NCBI GenBank assembly: GCA_022821085.1
Contig: JAJEEG010000006.1
Coordinates: 2,191,330-2,255,329, forward strand
Length of the DNA: 64,000 bases
Source: Candidatus Latescibacterota bacterium
Lineage (GTDB): Bacteria > JAAXHH01
Reading direction: 5' to 3'
The notes beneath the pieces are model-generated. The model was given only the letters and a program-made list of their open reading frames with translations. It was not told where the DNA came from and ran no database searches. The stretch's first letter is position 1; each line of letters opens with the position of its first letter. A program made the translations under genes and the position numbers. Positions 1 through 7,741 of the stretch are shown here, piece after piece.

Positions 1-278
1 CACAGGTCGCGCAAGGTGAACTTCGAGGTATTGTAGAATTCCTGCCCGGCAGCCTGGCGAAGGGCAAAATCCTGATCGATGATGCCCTGTTCGTCGAGCA
101 GTTCCCTGGTTTCGAGGACTTCCTTTTTCGTGTCCTCCAACACCGCATCCAGCCGGCGGAGCACCGTCATGGGAAGGATGACGTCGCGATACTTACCCCG
201 GACGTAGAGGTCGCGAAGGACGTCGTCGGCGATGCCCCAGATGTAGTTGGTGATCCAGTTGAGGTCGGTACTTGCCAT
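1..278 (-). CDS. hsdM: Type I restriction-modification DNA methyltransferase subunit HsdM, N-terminus (partial)
   Basis: This ORF is not in the supplied track. Reading the minus strand from the ATG at 276-278 gives about 92 residues beginning MASTDLNWITNYIWGIADDV and continuing open through the left edge. It contains VILPMTVLRRLD and FYNTSKFTLRDL, which are typical of the helical N-terminal domain (HsdM_N) of type I N6-adenine methyltransferases. The SAM-binding and NPPF catalytic motifs would lie outside the window. The protein would pair with HsdS and HsdR, presumably encoded further left. Two genes upstream on the same strand (PIN/GNAT/PUA and ASCH) may belong to the same unit, although 148 bp separate the nearest one. 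The family call is firm; completeness cannot be judged. Confidence 0.82.
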   Translation of the reverse strand, partial: MASTDLNWITNYIWGIADDVLRDLYVRGKYRDVILPMTVLRRLDAVLEDTKKEVLETRELLDEQGIIDQDFALRQAAGQEFYNTSKFTLRDL

Positions 279-426
279 GGAGTTTGTAATCGAAGATCCT
301 AAGTTACTACACGACCCTTGATTCCTTGGATTCTAGGTCCAACAAATGAGTTGAGTGACATCAAAACATCATCAAATTGGTAGATGCCGACCGATTTACG
401 CAAAATCTCAATATCATTTGGCGTTA

Positions 427-1938
427 TCACTTATATAGCCAATCCTTCAATTTACGGTAACGGCCTTCCGGAATCTGTGTAATGGATTGCGGAGGACCTT
501 CTAATATCCCGTTCGCTTTGAGCGTATGGAGGTCTATTGGTTTATTCAGATGTAGAGTAAGAAGGAAATCGATGACCTTCAATGGTTTTTCGCCGAAGTT
601 CACCAGTTCCTCCAATTGTTTACGAGTATAGGCGGAGCGCCTCGTCGTCAACAACATGAGCTCGTCCAATGTCGACGCCTCTGTAATCCTTTCGACGACA
701 CCAACTGTACAGATAGATTGAGCATGCAATCGTCGCTCATCCTTTGTGACGTAGAACAGGATAATGGAACCGGGTTCAAGTTTTGTGGTAGGCGCACGAC
801 AAATGTAGATTTTCCGAATCGTATTGCCCGGTGTACGATTCATGTCGGTCAAAGAACCTTCGAGTAGCGACAATTGGCCGTCATGAAAAGCTTCAGGAAA
901 CAGTATACGGTAAAACCTGGGAAGTATCGGAACCACGAACTTCTTAGATTCCGGTCCATCATAGTACGCCGGATAGATCTGACGAATAAATGATACCGGG
1001 TCCTGCTGACGGTACATATCCGACTGAACATCCTTTTTCAGTTCCTTCTCGAGGACCCATTGACCGTCATCGAGCGTTCGTGTCATTTGGAAACCATACG
1101 TTTCCAGCAAGCCGATCAACACTTGCTGTTTTTCAAACGTGGTCAGATAGACAACTTCGATGTCGTTAGATCTGGACCACCACAGTACTTGCTTGAGCAG
1201 TTGCTCACCGAGTTTCTCCCCCTGAAACTCAGAGGATAATTTGAAGGTGGACACTTTCAGTATTTTATCGGCCCTCGCCGCACAGTCGGCCTCTTCCTGA
1301 CTTTCAGGTTTTCGAATCACCAGACCTGCAAGCTTGCCATCGAATCTGATTATCCAGCAAGGCCGATGGTGGCTGACGCACTTCTCCTCGAACCACTCGT
1401 TGAAACCAGGATAGTCTTCTCTGAGGCTGTCGAAGAACTCATCGTCAATATCGATCTGATAGGCAGGCACTTCCTCTATGTGTGGTAGCTCGACAGAATG
1501 GGATTCGTAAGTTCGACGAATGAAATCGACCGCGTCGGCGATGCTTAAGACTTTTCCTCCCAGGTGTCCTCGTTCAGCGCGACGTATCAGTCCCATATCT
1601 TCTGAGAGCAGAAGGTCGACGGCTTTCTTATCTAATATTCCAAGAAGTTGCACGTCGCATCTGTCATTATCATTCCTGATCGGACCAAATCTGCAGATCA
1701 AGTCGGGTTCGGAGTCGAGTGCTACCTCACGAAGACGAACATACTTCTCCAGTTTGCTCTGCGTTAACCGACGTCGCGCACTATCCCTGTCCCGATTAAC
1801 ATCTGCGTAGTTGGGATCAGCCACGTAGAGCGTCAGGTTGTGTTTCTGGCACAGCTGTGCTAGAAGTGCCGCCTGGGGGTCAACCGGTTTGGGATCTTCC
1901 AGTTTGATGGCGACGTTCGTATCGAGAAGGATTTTCAA
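427..1938 (-). CDS. PIN nuclease - GNAT acetyltransferase - PUA/ASCH-like three-domain protein
   Basis: Three modules can be read in 503 residues. Residues 1 to about 140 look like a PIN RNase domain: MKILLDTNV supplies the first Asp, NDRCDVQLLGIL an internal acidic position, and LLLSEDMGL the late Asp. Residues about 165-305 look like a GNAT N-acetyltransferase, with FQGEKLGEQLLKQVLWWSR as the acetyl-CoA loop and helix, followed by VVYLTTF. Residues about 330-503 look like a PUA/ASCH/EVE-type beta domain (IRKIYICRAP, GSIILFYVTKD, QSICTVGVVERI). The start codon is TTG, and the gene overlaps the upstream ASCH gene by 59 bp, so translational coupling is likely. Location beside hsdM suggests a nucleic-acid-directed toxin or defence accessory; this is inference. 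The domain calls are by eye, with GNAT and PIN more certain than the C-terminal domain. Confidence 0.68.
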   Translation of the reverse strand: MKILLDTNVAIKLEDPKPVDPQAALLAQLCQKHNLTLYVADPNYADVNRDRDSARRRLTQSKLEKYVRLREVALDSEPDLICRFGPIRNDNDRCDVQLLGILDKKAVDLLLSEDMGLIRRAERGHLGGKVLSIADAVDFIRRTYESHSVELPHIEEVPAYQIDIDDEFFDSLREDYPGFNEWFEEKCVSHHRPCWIIRFDGKLAGLVIRKPESQEEADCAARADKILKVSTFKLSSEFQGEKLGEQLLKQVLWWSRSNDIEVVYLTTFEKQQVLIGLLETYGFQMTRTLDDGQWVLEKELKKDVQSDMYRQQDPVSFIRQIYPAYYDGPESKKFVVPILPRFYRILFPEAFHDGQLSLLEGSLTDMNRTPGNTIRKIYICRAPTTKLEPGSIILFYVTKDERRLHAQSICTVGVVERITEASTLDELMLLTTRRSAYTRKQLEELVNFGEKPLKVIDFLLTLHLNKPIDLHTLKANGILEGPPQSITQIPEGRYRKLKDWLYK

Positions 1939-2392
1939 GGAGTACTTTCTTAAAAAGAGATGAGATATCTTCGTTCACGTACCTGTATGATTGGGGAATG
2001 GAAAAACCATTGTCACTGAATTTTTCAGCATGAATCTCTTCCGATAAGCGTGTGATTGAAGACAGTACGATAGCGTACCCGTCCCTGGCCCCATCGAAGT
2101 ACAGATCGAATTCCCCGCGCTTGACACCCCCATCACTGTGAAAGCTCGTCCAGAGGGATTCCACGGGCATATTGATTACGTCTTTCACTTCGGCCCAACC
2201 TGTTACTGCTTTAATAGGCGATGTGGAGTAAATCCAGAGGATGGCGCCCTCCAAATGCGATCCGACAGGGAATCTACGCCTGAATTCGACGGTTTTCGTT
2301 CCGGTTAATATGTTTTCAGCGTGGCGCGGATGCACACTGATTAAAATCTGCGGTTCTGGCTCCATAGGGGTACTGTACATTGTAAGAGACAT
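1880..2392 (-). CDS. ASCH (PUA-like) domain protein
   Basis: This 170-residue protein has the pattern ILISVHPRHAENILTGTKTVEFRRRFP near its N-terminus, the usual opening of ASCH-superfamily proteins, which have a PUA-like fold thought to bind RNA or modified nucleic acid. GAILWIYSTSPIKAVTGWAEV continues the barrel. The remaining 60 or so residues are charged and lack a recognised motif. A GGAGAG Shine-Dalgarno sequence lies six bases before the ATG, which supports this start. The 3' end overlaps the next minus-strand gene (PIN/GNAT/PUA) by 59 bp in another frame, so the two are probably co-translated and may be partners, for example antitoxin and toxin. Substrate and role are unknown. Confidence 0.7.
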   Translation of the reverse strand: MSLTMYSTPMEPEPQILISVHPRHAENILTGTKTVEFRRRFPVGSHLEGAILWIYSTSPIKAVTGWAEVKDVINMPVESLWTSFHSDGGVKRGEFDLYFDGARDGYAIVLSSITRLSEEIHAEKFSDNGFSIPQSYRYVNEDISSLFKKVLLENPSRYERRHQTGRSQTG

Positions 2393-2988
2393 ACTGAACT
2401 CTCCAATTCAGTGTTGATGGTTGTCAATTTCATCCTAACCATGTGTGAACCTGCCATGGCCGCAATCGTCACTACATGTGCCTGTCACGATTTTGATTCC
2501 TGTAGTTCATTCTAATACTTACACAGTGCCCTCAGCTCGTAAGTGGTGGAGTCTCCATGGAATGAAGAAACAACGCGCTTGAGTATCCTTAAGAGTATGT
2601 ACGTCGATTGAAACACTACCACAAGCAAATAACTATACATATGTTGTGCTTCGGTGTGATGAAGAACAACAAACTGGATACTATTTTAAGATATAGTCGG
2701 TATGCTTTATCATCTACTCGGCTTTAATAGCAAACTCGTCGCCTGAAGCTGAGCTAGTCATGGACGGTTACAAACAACCGTGTGATTGCCTTCCTAGTTA
2801 CACCTGTATTATATAAGCCCGCCCAAAGACTCTCGGCATCGTAATCGTTTTAACCCCGTACGATGTCCCATTTACCTCTTCAGTCGTCGCCGGCTTCTTC
2901 CACAATTAAGTCCAACTATCTTGTTGTTTTGTGAAATATGTATATATTACCATAAAAATACTATGAAAATTAATGACAAGATATACAA
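2393..2988. other. AT-rich intergenic region without a recognisable gene
   Basis: About 600 bases between divergently transcribed genes. It is visibly richer in A and T than the rest of the window. No ORF with coding character was found and no tRNA-like fold was noticed. It must hold the promoter of the minus-strand ASCH/PIN operon and of the plus-strand ATPase. It may be a remnant of mobile DNA beside the restriction locus. Confidence 0.5.
2921..2948 (+). promoter_or_regulatory. Possible sigma-70 promoter for the DUF4143 ATPase
   Basis: TTGTTG, a 16-base gap and TATATT lie about 40 bases upstream of the ATG at 2989, in a very AT-rich context. The background composition makes chance matches likely, so this is only tentative. 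Confidence 0.3.
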
Positions 2989-4140
2989 ATGACTATCAAT
3001 CGGGCATTTGAAGCGCCCCAGAAAAGCTTTTTCTTACTTGGACCGCGAGGCGTAGGAAAAAGCACATATCTACGCGATGCGTTTCCGGATGCGCACATCG
3101 TTGATCTAAATTCCGAGGACACCTACCACCGCCTGCTTGCGAATCCAGGGCTCTTTGCAGCAGAACTGCGCACCGTCCCGGTGGATCGCTGGGTCGTATT
3201 GGACGGAATACATCGACTCCCCACACTGCTCAATGAAGTGCACCGTTTCATCGAAGAACGGAAAATGCGCTTTGTCCTGTGCGGATCAAGCGCGAGGAAA
3301 CTGAAACGGGCGGGCGTCAATCTGTTGGCGGGACGGGCTTCGCGCCGCGCAATGCATCCCTTCGTACCCGGGGAACTGGGTGACCGTTTCGATCTCGAAG
3401 ACGCATTGCAAAACGGCTTGTTGCCCATTGTGTGGGATTCGGAGGACAGATCGGAGACACTCACCGCTTACACGCAGATGTATCTCAGGGAGGAGATCCA
3501 ATCCGAAGCGTTGGTGCGCAACCTCCCCGCCTTCGCACGGTTTCTACCGGTGGCGGCGCTTTTCCATGCCCAGACTCTGAACGCCAACAACATAGCCAGG
3601 GATGCCCAGGTGTCGCGCCCGACAGTGACCAGTTATCTGGAAATCCTCGAGGAAACGCTGCTGTGCTTTCGATTGCCGGCCTACGAAGCGAAACTTCGTG
3701 CGCGGGAAAGGAAGCTGCCCAAATGGTACTGGTGCGATCCGGGCATCGTGCGTGCGATTAAAAATCAGAAGGGACCGCCTGCCCCGGAGGAACGCGGCGC
3801 TTTGTTTGAAGGATTGGTCGCGCAGTTGATCCGAGCATACATGGATTACCGGGACCTTTGTGAGGAGTGGTATTACTGGGCGACTGCTGCTCAAAACAGA
3901 ACTAAGGTGGATTTCCTGCTTAGACGCGGGGGCGATTTTATTGCTATCGAAGCAAAATCCGGCGGCACGTTCTCACGTTCCTGGTGCACAGGTTTGAGAG
4001 CACTGGCCGACCTGGACGGCCTTTGCCGGCGGATCATTGTCTATCCCGATGGACCGGAGCTGCGGACCGAGGATGGCATCGAGGTCCTTCCTTTTCCAAC
4101 TTTCTCCAATCTACTAGCCGATGACGACCTCTGGCCGTGA
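2989..4140 (+). CDS. ATP-binding protein, AAA-type with DUF4143 C-terminal domain
   Basis: This 383-residue protein starts with an AAA-type ATPase domain. Walker A is GPRGVGKST at about residues 18-26, a Walker B-like segment is RWVVLDGIHRL near residue 70, and FVLCGSSARKLKR follows as a sensor-like motif. The middle holds a winged-helix-like stretch (NNIARDAQVSRPTVTSYLEILEE). The C-terminus, with GALFEGLVAQLI and then TKVDFLLRRGGDFIAIEAKS, is the DUF4143 region, which resembles a PD-(D/E)XK nuclease fold (D...E-x-K). These proteins are abundant in bacteria and archaea, often sporadic and horizontally mobile; their physiological role is unsettled. No Shine-Dalgarno sequence is evident, and the gene sits alone in an AT-rich patch. 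Family call is secure, function is not. Confidence 0.85.
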   Translation: MTINRAFEAPQKSFFLLGPRGVGKSTYLRDAFPDAHIVDLNSEDTYHRLLANPGLFAAELRTVPVDRWVVLDGIHRLPTLLNEVHRFIEERKMRFVLCGSSARKLKRAGVNLLAGRASRRAMHPFVPGELGDRFDLEDALQNGLLPIVWDSEDRSETLTAYTQMYLREEIQSEALVRNLPAFARFLPVAALFHAQTLNANNIARDAQVSRPTVTSYLEILEETLLCFRLPAYEAKLRARERKLPKWYWCDPGIVRAIKNQKGPPAPEERGALFEGLVAQLIRAYMDYRDLCEEWYYWATAAQNRTKVDFLLRRGGDFIAIEAKSGGTFSRSWCTGLRALADLDGLCRRIIVYPDGPELRTEDGIEVLPFPTFSNLLADDDLWP

Positions 4141-4224
4141 CGCAACAACGGCCAACCCCCCCAATCGCTGTTGTACGGCTCACTGATTCCAGTTCCCCGC
4201 CTTTCCCACTGATTTACATCCTAC

Positions 4225-5010
4225 CTACCGCAACAGCTCACCCGGAATCCTGGACCCGGGATATTCCACCTCGGGGTCGCGCTCGGAAATGATGGTAGGC
4301 ACCGGATCGGTCCAGTAGGCCGGCACGGTGTCGGGGCGCCGGTGCCAGGCCAGTACCAGTGTGCGGCGCTCGTCCGTCAGGTTCCGATGCGCCGAGTGCA
4401 GCACGCGGGCATCGGCCAGTACCAGGTCGCCGGCCTTGACGCAGACCTCGACCTGGTCGGGATGGTTACTGAACATGGTGGGATGGTCTTCGGCAATGAA
4501 GCGGGCGCCCTGTTCATGGGCCGGCACCAATTGGTCGTGCAGCGGGATGCGTTTGAGGTGGGTACCCGGGATGATTTTGAGGCATCCGTTCTCTCGCGAC
4601 GTATCGCTCAGGTAGTAGGATACGAAGATGATCTGCGGCCAGGGAGAGCAGCTCATCGGATCGTTCCACTGCATCCAGTCCTGGTGCCAGTACAGTGCCG
4701 GTTCACCGGGGTCTTTGGTGAGGAGGATGACACCACCGGTGCTGGCAAAGTCGCCCAGACCCATCTGTTCGAGCGCGCGCCGCGTGGCGGGCCAGTCGAG
4801 CAGCTTCTGGATGGTGGGGTTCTCCGTCCCCTGCGCGGTGACGTGCTGACCCTGGTACTTGTAATCGGGCGGCGGCACCCAGTCTTCCATCATGCGCTCG
4901 GTTTCGATGCGCAGCTCCTTAAGGAAGGATTCGCTTAGAATTCCGTCGACCACGCAGAAGCCGTCGCGCATCAGTTGTTGGCGTTTTTCAATGGCTTGTT
5001 CGGGGGTCAT
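4225..5010 (-). CDS. Phytanoyl-CoA dioxygenase (PhyH) family Fe(II)/2-oxoglutarate oxygenase
   Basis: At 261 residues this is normal length for a bacterial PhyH-family oxygenase. The first iron-binding pair is in ALYWHQDWMQW (H-x-D), and the distal His lies in LADARVLHSAHRNLTDERRT, where the following Arg would bind 2-oxoglutarate. MTPEQAIEKRQQLMRDGFCVV is the usual helical opening. A GAGGAT sequence upstream of the ATG supports the start. The gene stands alone, convergent with the ATPase. The substrate cannot be predicted; family members hydroxylate diverse small molecules and lipids. A second, distantly similar PhyH gene is at 28.8 kb. Confidence 0.85.
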   Translation of the reverse strand: MTPEQAIEKRQQLMRDGFCVVDGILSESFLKELRIETERMMEDWVPPPDYKYQGQHVTAQGTENPTIQKLLDWPATRRALEQMGLGDFASTGGVILLTKDPGEPALYWHQDWMQWNDPMSCSPWPQIIFVSYYLSDTSRENGCLKIIPGTHLKRIPLHDQLVPAHEQGARFIAEDHPTMFSNHPDQVEVCVKAGDLVLADARVLHSAHRNLTDERRTLVLAWHRRPDTVPAYWTDPVPTIISERDPEVEYPGSRIPGELLR

Positions 5011-5329
5011 GAGATCCTCGTTAATGTGAGGTGAAGCCAGCGATCATCAGAGCATGGTACTTTCGTTCAATCCCACCCAGGATGCGTTAAACAAGGATAC
5101 GGAAAGCAATGTATTCACAATGTATACACAATACAAGATCGTCTCGTGACCCATTCGGCGATTCCCACCGCCGGGTCCACAGGTGCCTCTCCTGTTTCTC
5201 CCGCAATTCAACACGCGTCTTCTTCCGTTTTCTGAATCCGCACAACATTCGACTCAGATACGCAAGCCCGCACGAAAAACTCCATTTACGCACGATTGTT
5301 TCCAGATTTGCCGCGATTACTACGACTGA

Positions 5330-5452
5330 TTCGTAAAGGAGCGTCGGTCGCTCACATCGATTCGTAGCGAAATGCACGACATGAACGGACGACTCGGCCG
5401 CGTCGAGGGTCTGCTGATGACCCTGGACTTTGAAAAACCACGTAAGAAGTAA
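5330..5452 (+). pseudogene. 3' remnant of a third copy of the small TM/coiled-coil gene family
   Basis: The reading frame after the stop at 5327-5329 ends in SEMHDMNGRLGRVEGLLMT, nearly identical to the C-termini of the two intact genes downstream (EEMHDMNGRLSRVEGLLMT and EEMHDMNGRLGRVEGLLKI). The N-terminal membrane segment is missing: upstream sequence in this frame is unrelated and stops within 15 codons of the conserved ATG. This is most simply the surviving 3' end of a decayed paralogue. A short functional peptide starting at the ATG at 5372 cannot be excluded. The rest of 5011-5330 shows no convincing gene. Confidence 0.65.
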
Positions 5453-5490
5453 TCGAATCCTACTGGAGCATTGGCCGGAACGAGCGAGTC

Positions 5491-5930
5491 TGGAACGACT
5501 GCCGGATTGCGTCCCTCACAAATTGGAGGAAAGACCATGGAACTCGCACAGCTTCTTGTTACACCAACTACTTTGTTGATGGCATTCATTTTCTTCTGGA
5601 AGCAGGCCAAAACCGGCAGGGAAGAACTGAGGCGGGAATTGAAGTCAGATATGAGGGAATTGAAAACAGAACTGAAAACAGATATGAAAGTACTGAAGGA
5701 GGCGTTTAGGGAAGAAACAATATCGATTCGCAAGGATGTTGCTTCCATCCGGGAAGAAATGCACGACATGAACGGACGCCTCAGCCGTGTCGAGGGCTTG
5801 CTGATGACCTCCGACATCGGACGATCAAGCAAGGAGTAACAACAGCCAATAAAGCAAAAACAGTATAACGAAAGGACCTGGAACGACAGCCGGACTGCGT
5901 CACCTATCTACGAAGGAGGAAAGACCATGG
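5491..5930 (+). repeat. Tandemly duplicated gene-plus-leader units
   Basis: The leader of the first small gene (TGGAACGACTGCCGGATTGC, from 5491) recurs with few changes before the second (TGGAACGACAGCCGGACTGC, from 5879). Both run into GGAGGAAAGACCATGGAACT. The duplication therefore included the translation signals, not just the ORF. The unit repeats with a period of about 390 bases. Confidence 0.7.
5537..5839 (+). CDS. Small single-helix membrane protein with coiled coil (paralogue 1)
   Basis: The ORF track begins at 5471, but the start is better placed at 5537. There the sequence ATTGGAGGAAAGACCATGGAACT matches the start of the neighbouring paralogue, and GGAGGA forms a strong ribosome-binding site. 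The resulting 100-residue protein has one N-terminal hydrophobic segment (MELAQLLVTPTTLLMAFIFF), then a long charged amphipathic region (REELRRELKSDMRELKTELK) predicted to be coiled coil, and a conserved tail, REEMHDMNGRLSRVEGLLM. It is probably an inner-membrane-anchored, cytoplasm- or periplasm-facing coiled coil. Function unknown. It contains about 20 more coiled-coil residues than its paralogue at 5927. Confidence 0.7.
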   Translation: MELAQLLVTPTTLLMAFIFFWKQAKTGREELRRELKSDMRELKTELKTDMKVLKEAFREETISIRKDVASIREEMHDMNGRLSRVEGLLMTSDIGRSSKE

Positions 5931-6169
5931 AACTTGCCCAGTTGCTCATAACCCCTGTTACGCTGCTGACGGCTTTCATCTTCTTTTGGAAGCAGACTAA
6001 GGCCATTAGCAACGAATTGAAGTCAGATATCAAGGAACTGAAGGAGGAGCTAAAGGATGAGATCGCGTCCGTGCGCACGGAAGTTACCGCCATCCGGGAG
6101 GAAATGCACGACATGAATGGACGCCTCGGCCGCGTCGAGGGCCTGCTGAAGATAACGGATTCCGGTTGA
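5927..6169 (+). CDS. Small single-helix membrane protein with coiled coil (paralogue 2)
   Basis: An 80-residue protein with the same plan as the gene at 5537: hydrophobic N-terminus MELAQLLITPVTLLTAFIFF, a shorter charged helix (NELKSDIKELKEELKDEIAS), and the conserved tail EEMHDMNGRLGRVEGLLKI. GAAGGAGGA precedes the ATG with good spacing. The gene ends 15 bases before the convergent gatB. Its size and layout resemble small hemolysin-XhlA-like or DUF1640-like membrane coiled-coil proteins, but no family assignment is secure. It is probably expressed, given the preserved ribosome-binding site and reading frame. Confidence 0.7.
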   Translation: MELAQLLITPVTLLTAFIFFWKQTKAISNELKSDIKELKEELKDEIASVRTEVTAIREEMHDMNGRLGRVEGLLKITDSG

Positions 6170-6184
6170 TTCTTGCGAACGGGC

Positions 6185-7741
6185 TCAGTGTCCGGCCAGC
6201 TTCTTTTGGAGCAACTCGTTTACCATCTTCGGATTCGCCTTGCCCTGGGTGGCGCGCATGACCTGGCCCATGAAGAAGCCCAGGAGCTTGGTCTTGCCGG
6301 CCCGGTATTCGGCGACGTCGCCGGGATGTTCGGCGAGGATGCCGTCGACGACCCCTTCGAGTTCGCCGGTATCCGAGATCTGTACGAGGCCCTGTTCCTC
6401 GATGACCTGGGCCGGCGATTTGCCGGTTTCAGCCATGGTGTCCAGGACGTCCTTGCCGATCTTGCCGCTGATCTTGCCTTCCTTGATCTGTCCGAGCAAC
6501 TGAGCCAGGTGATCGGGTGGAATGCGGGCTTCGAGGGTCCCCTGGTCCATGTGGTTCTCGTGCTGGACACGCAGGAGTTCGCTGAGCATCCAGTTGCTGA
6601 CGGTGCGGGCATCGCCGGCCACTCCGCCGGGTGCTTCACTGGATGTCCCGCCAGCCGCTTCGCCCGCCGCTTCGCCGGCCGCGCTCCTGGCCGTGTCGCC
6701 CACCGCCTTGCTGACACATGCCTCGAAGTAGTCGGCCCGGGTCCGGTTCTCCGTCAGTTTCCGGGCCATGTCCTGCGGCAGTCCGTATTCATCGACGAAG
6801 CGTTGCATGCGCGCGTCGGGGAGTTCGGGCAGGTCTTCACCGATCTCGTCCACCCAGGAACGGGCGATCTCGACGGTAACGAGGTCCGGGTCGGGGAAGT
6901 ACCGGTAGTCGTGGGCTTCCTCCTTCGACCGCATGGGGAAGGTCTTCCGCTTCTCCTCGTTCCACAGGCGGGTCTGGCGCACGACGGTGCCGCCGTCATC
7001 GAGCAGCTCGGTCTGCCGATCGATCTCGAACTCCAGGGCCCGTTCCATGGATCGCATGGAGTTCATGTTCTTGATCTCGACGAGTTCGCCCAGGGGATCG
7101 CCGGGCTTGCGGATGGACACGTTGGCGTCGCAACGCAGGCTGCCCTCTTCCATGTTGCCGTCGCAGACGCCGATGTACTGCAGGATCTGCCGCAGCCGGG
7201 CAAGATAGGCCGAGGCTTCGCGGGGGCTGCGGATGTCGGGTTCGCTGACGATCTCCATGAGGGGCACGCCCGTCCGGTTGAAGTCGATGTAGCTCAGATC
7301 GGGATCGTACCCGGGTTCGTTGTGGATGGACTTGCCGGCTTCTTCCTCCAGGTGGATTCGCCGGAGCCGGACGAATCGGGGGCCGTCCTCCCCCTCGATC
7401 TCGATGCCGCCGGCCAGGGAAATAGGCTCGCCCGCGCGGTCGTACTGCGAGATCTGGTAGCCCTTGGGCAGGTCCGGGTAGAAGTAGTTCTTGCGCGCGA
7501 AGGCGCTGGTTTCGGCCACGCGGCCGTCCACGGCCAGGGCCATGCGGATAGTGTATTCGACGGCGCGGCGGTTCAGGACGGGCAGGACGCCGGGCATGCC
7601 GAGGCAGATGGGGCAGACGCGTGTGTTCGGCTCCCCGCCGAAGGCCACGGGACATCCGCAGAAGATCTTCGAGTTGGTCAGGAGCTGGGCGTGCACTTCC
7701 AGCCCGATCACGGATTCATATTTAATGGCTGCATCGCTCAT
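6185..7741 (-). CDS. gatB: Aspartyl/glutamyl-tRNA amidotransferase subunit B
   Basis: GatB catalyses, with GatA and GatC, transamidation of Glu-tRNA(Gln) and/or Asp-tRNA(Asn). The N-terminus [23 protein letters not shown] and the segments [16 protein letters not shown] (zinc-binding cysteines) and SIRCDAN-type [12 protein letters not shown] are diagnostic. The C-terminal YqeY-like tail ends [18 protein letters not shown]...[20 protein letters not shown]. The protein is 518 residues, longer than the usual 475-480. The extra length is an Ala/Gly-rich stretch near residues 340-370 ([20 protein letters not shown]) inserted just before the YqeY-like tail. The gene overlaps gatA by 4 bp, so they are coupled. 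The indirect pathway fits the presence of gltX at 61 kb. Confidence 0.96.
   Translation of the reverse strand: MSDAAIKYESVIGLEVHAQLLTNSKIFCGCPVAFGGEPNTRVCPICLGMPGVLPVLNRRAVEYTIRMALAVDGRVAETSAFARKNYFYPDLPKGYQISQYDRAGEPISLAGGIEIEGEDGPRFVRLRRIHLEEEAGKSIHNEPGYDPDLSYIDFNRTGVPLMEIVSEPDIRSPREASAYLARLRQILQYIGVCDGNMEEGSLRCDANVSIRKPGDPLGELVEIKNMNSMRSMERALEFEIDRQTELLDDGGTVVRQTRLWNEEKRKTFPMRSKEEAHDYRYFPDPDLVTVEIARSWVDEIGEDLPELPDARMQRFVDEYGLPQDMARKLTENRTRADYFEACVSKAVGDTARSAAGEAAGEAAGGTSSEAPGGVAGDARTVSNWMLSELLRVQHENHMDQGTLEARIPPDHLAQLLGQIKEGKISGKIGKDVLDTMAETGKSPAQVIEEQGLVQISDTGELEGVVDGILAEHPGDVAEYRAGKTKLLGFFMGQVMRATQGKANPKMVNELLQKKLAGH

Noticed and set aside
5087-5377. 96-residue minus-strand ORF upstream of the microprotein family
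   Set aside because: Composition not convincing and it overlaps the conserved remnant on the other strand.
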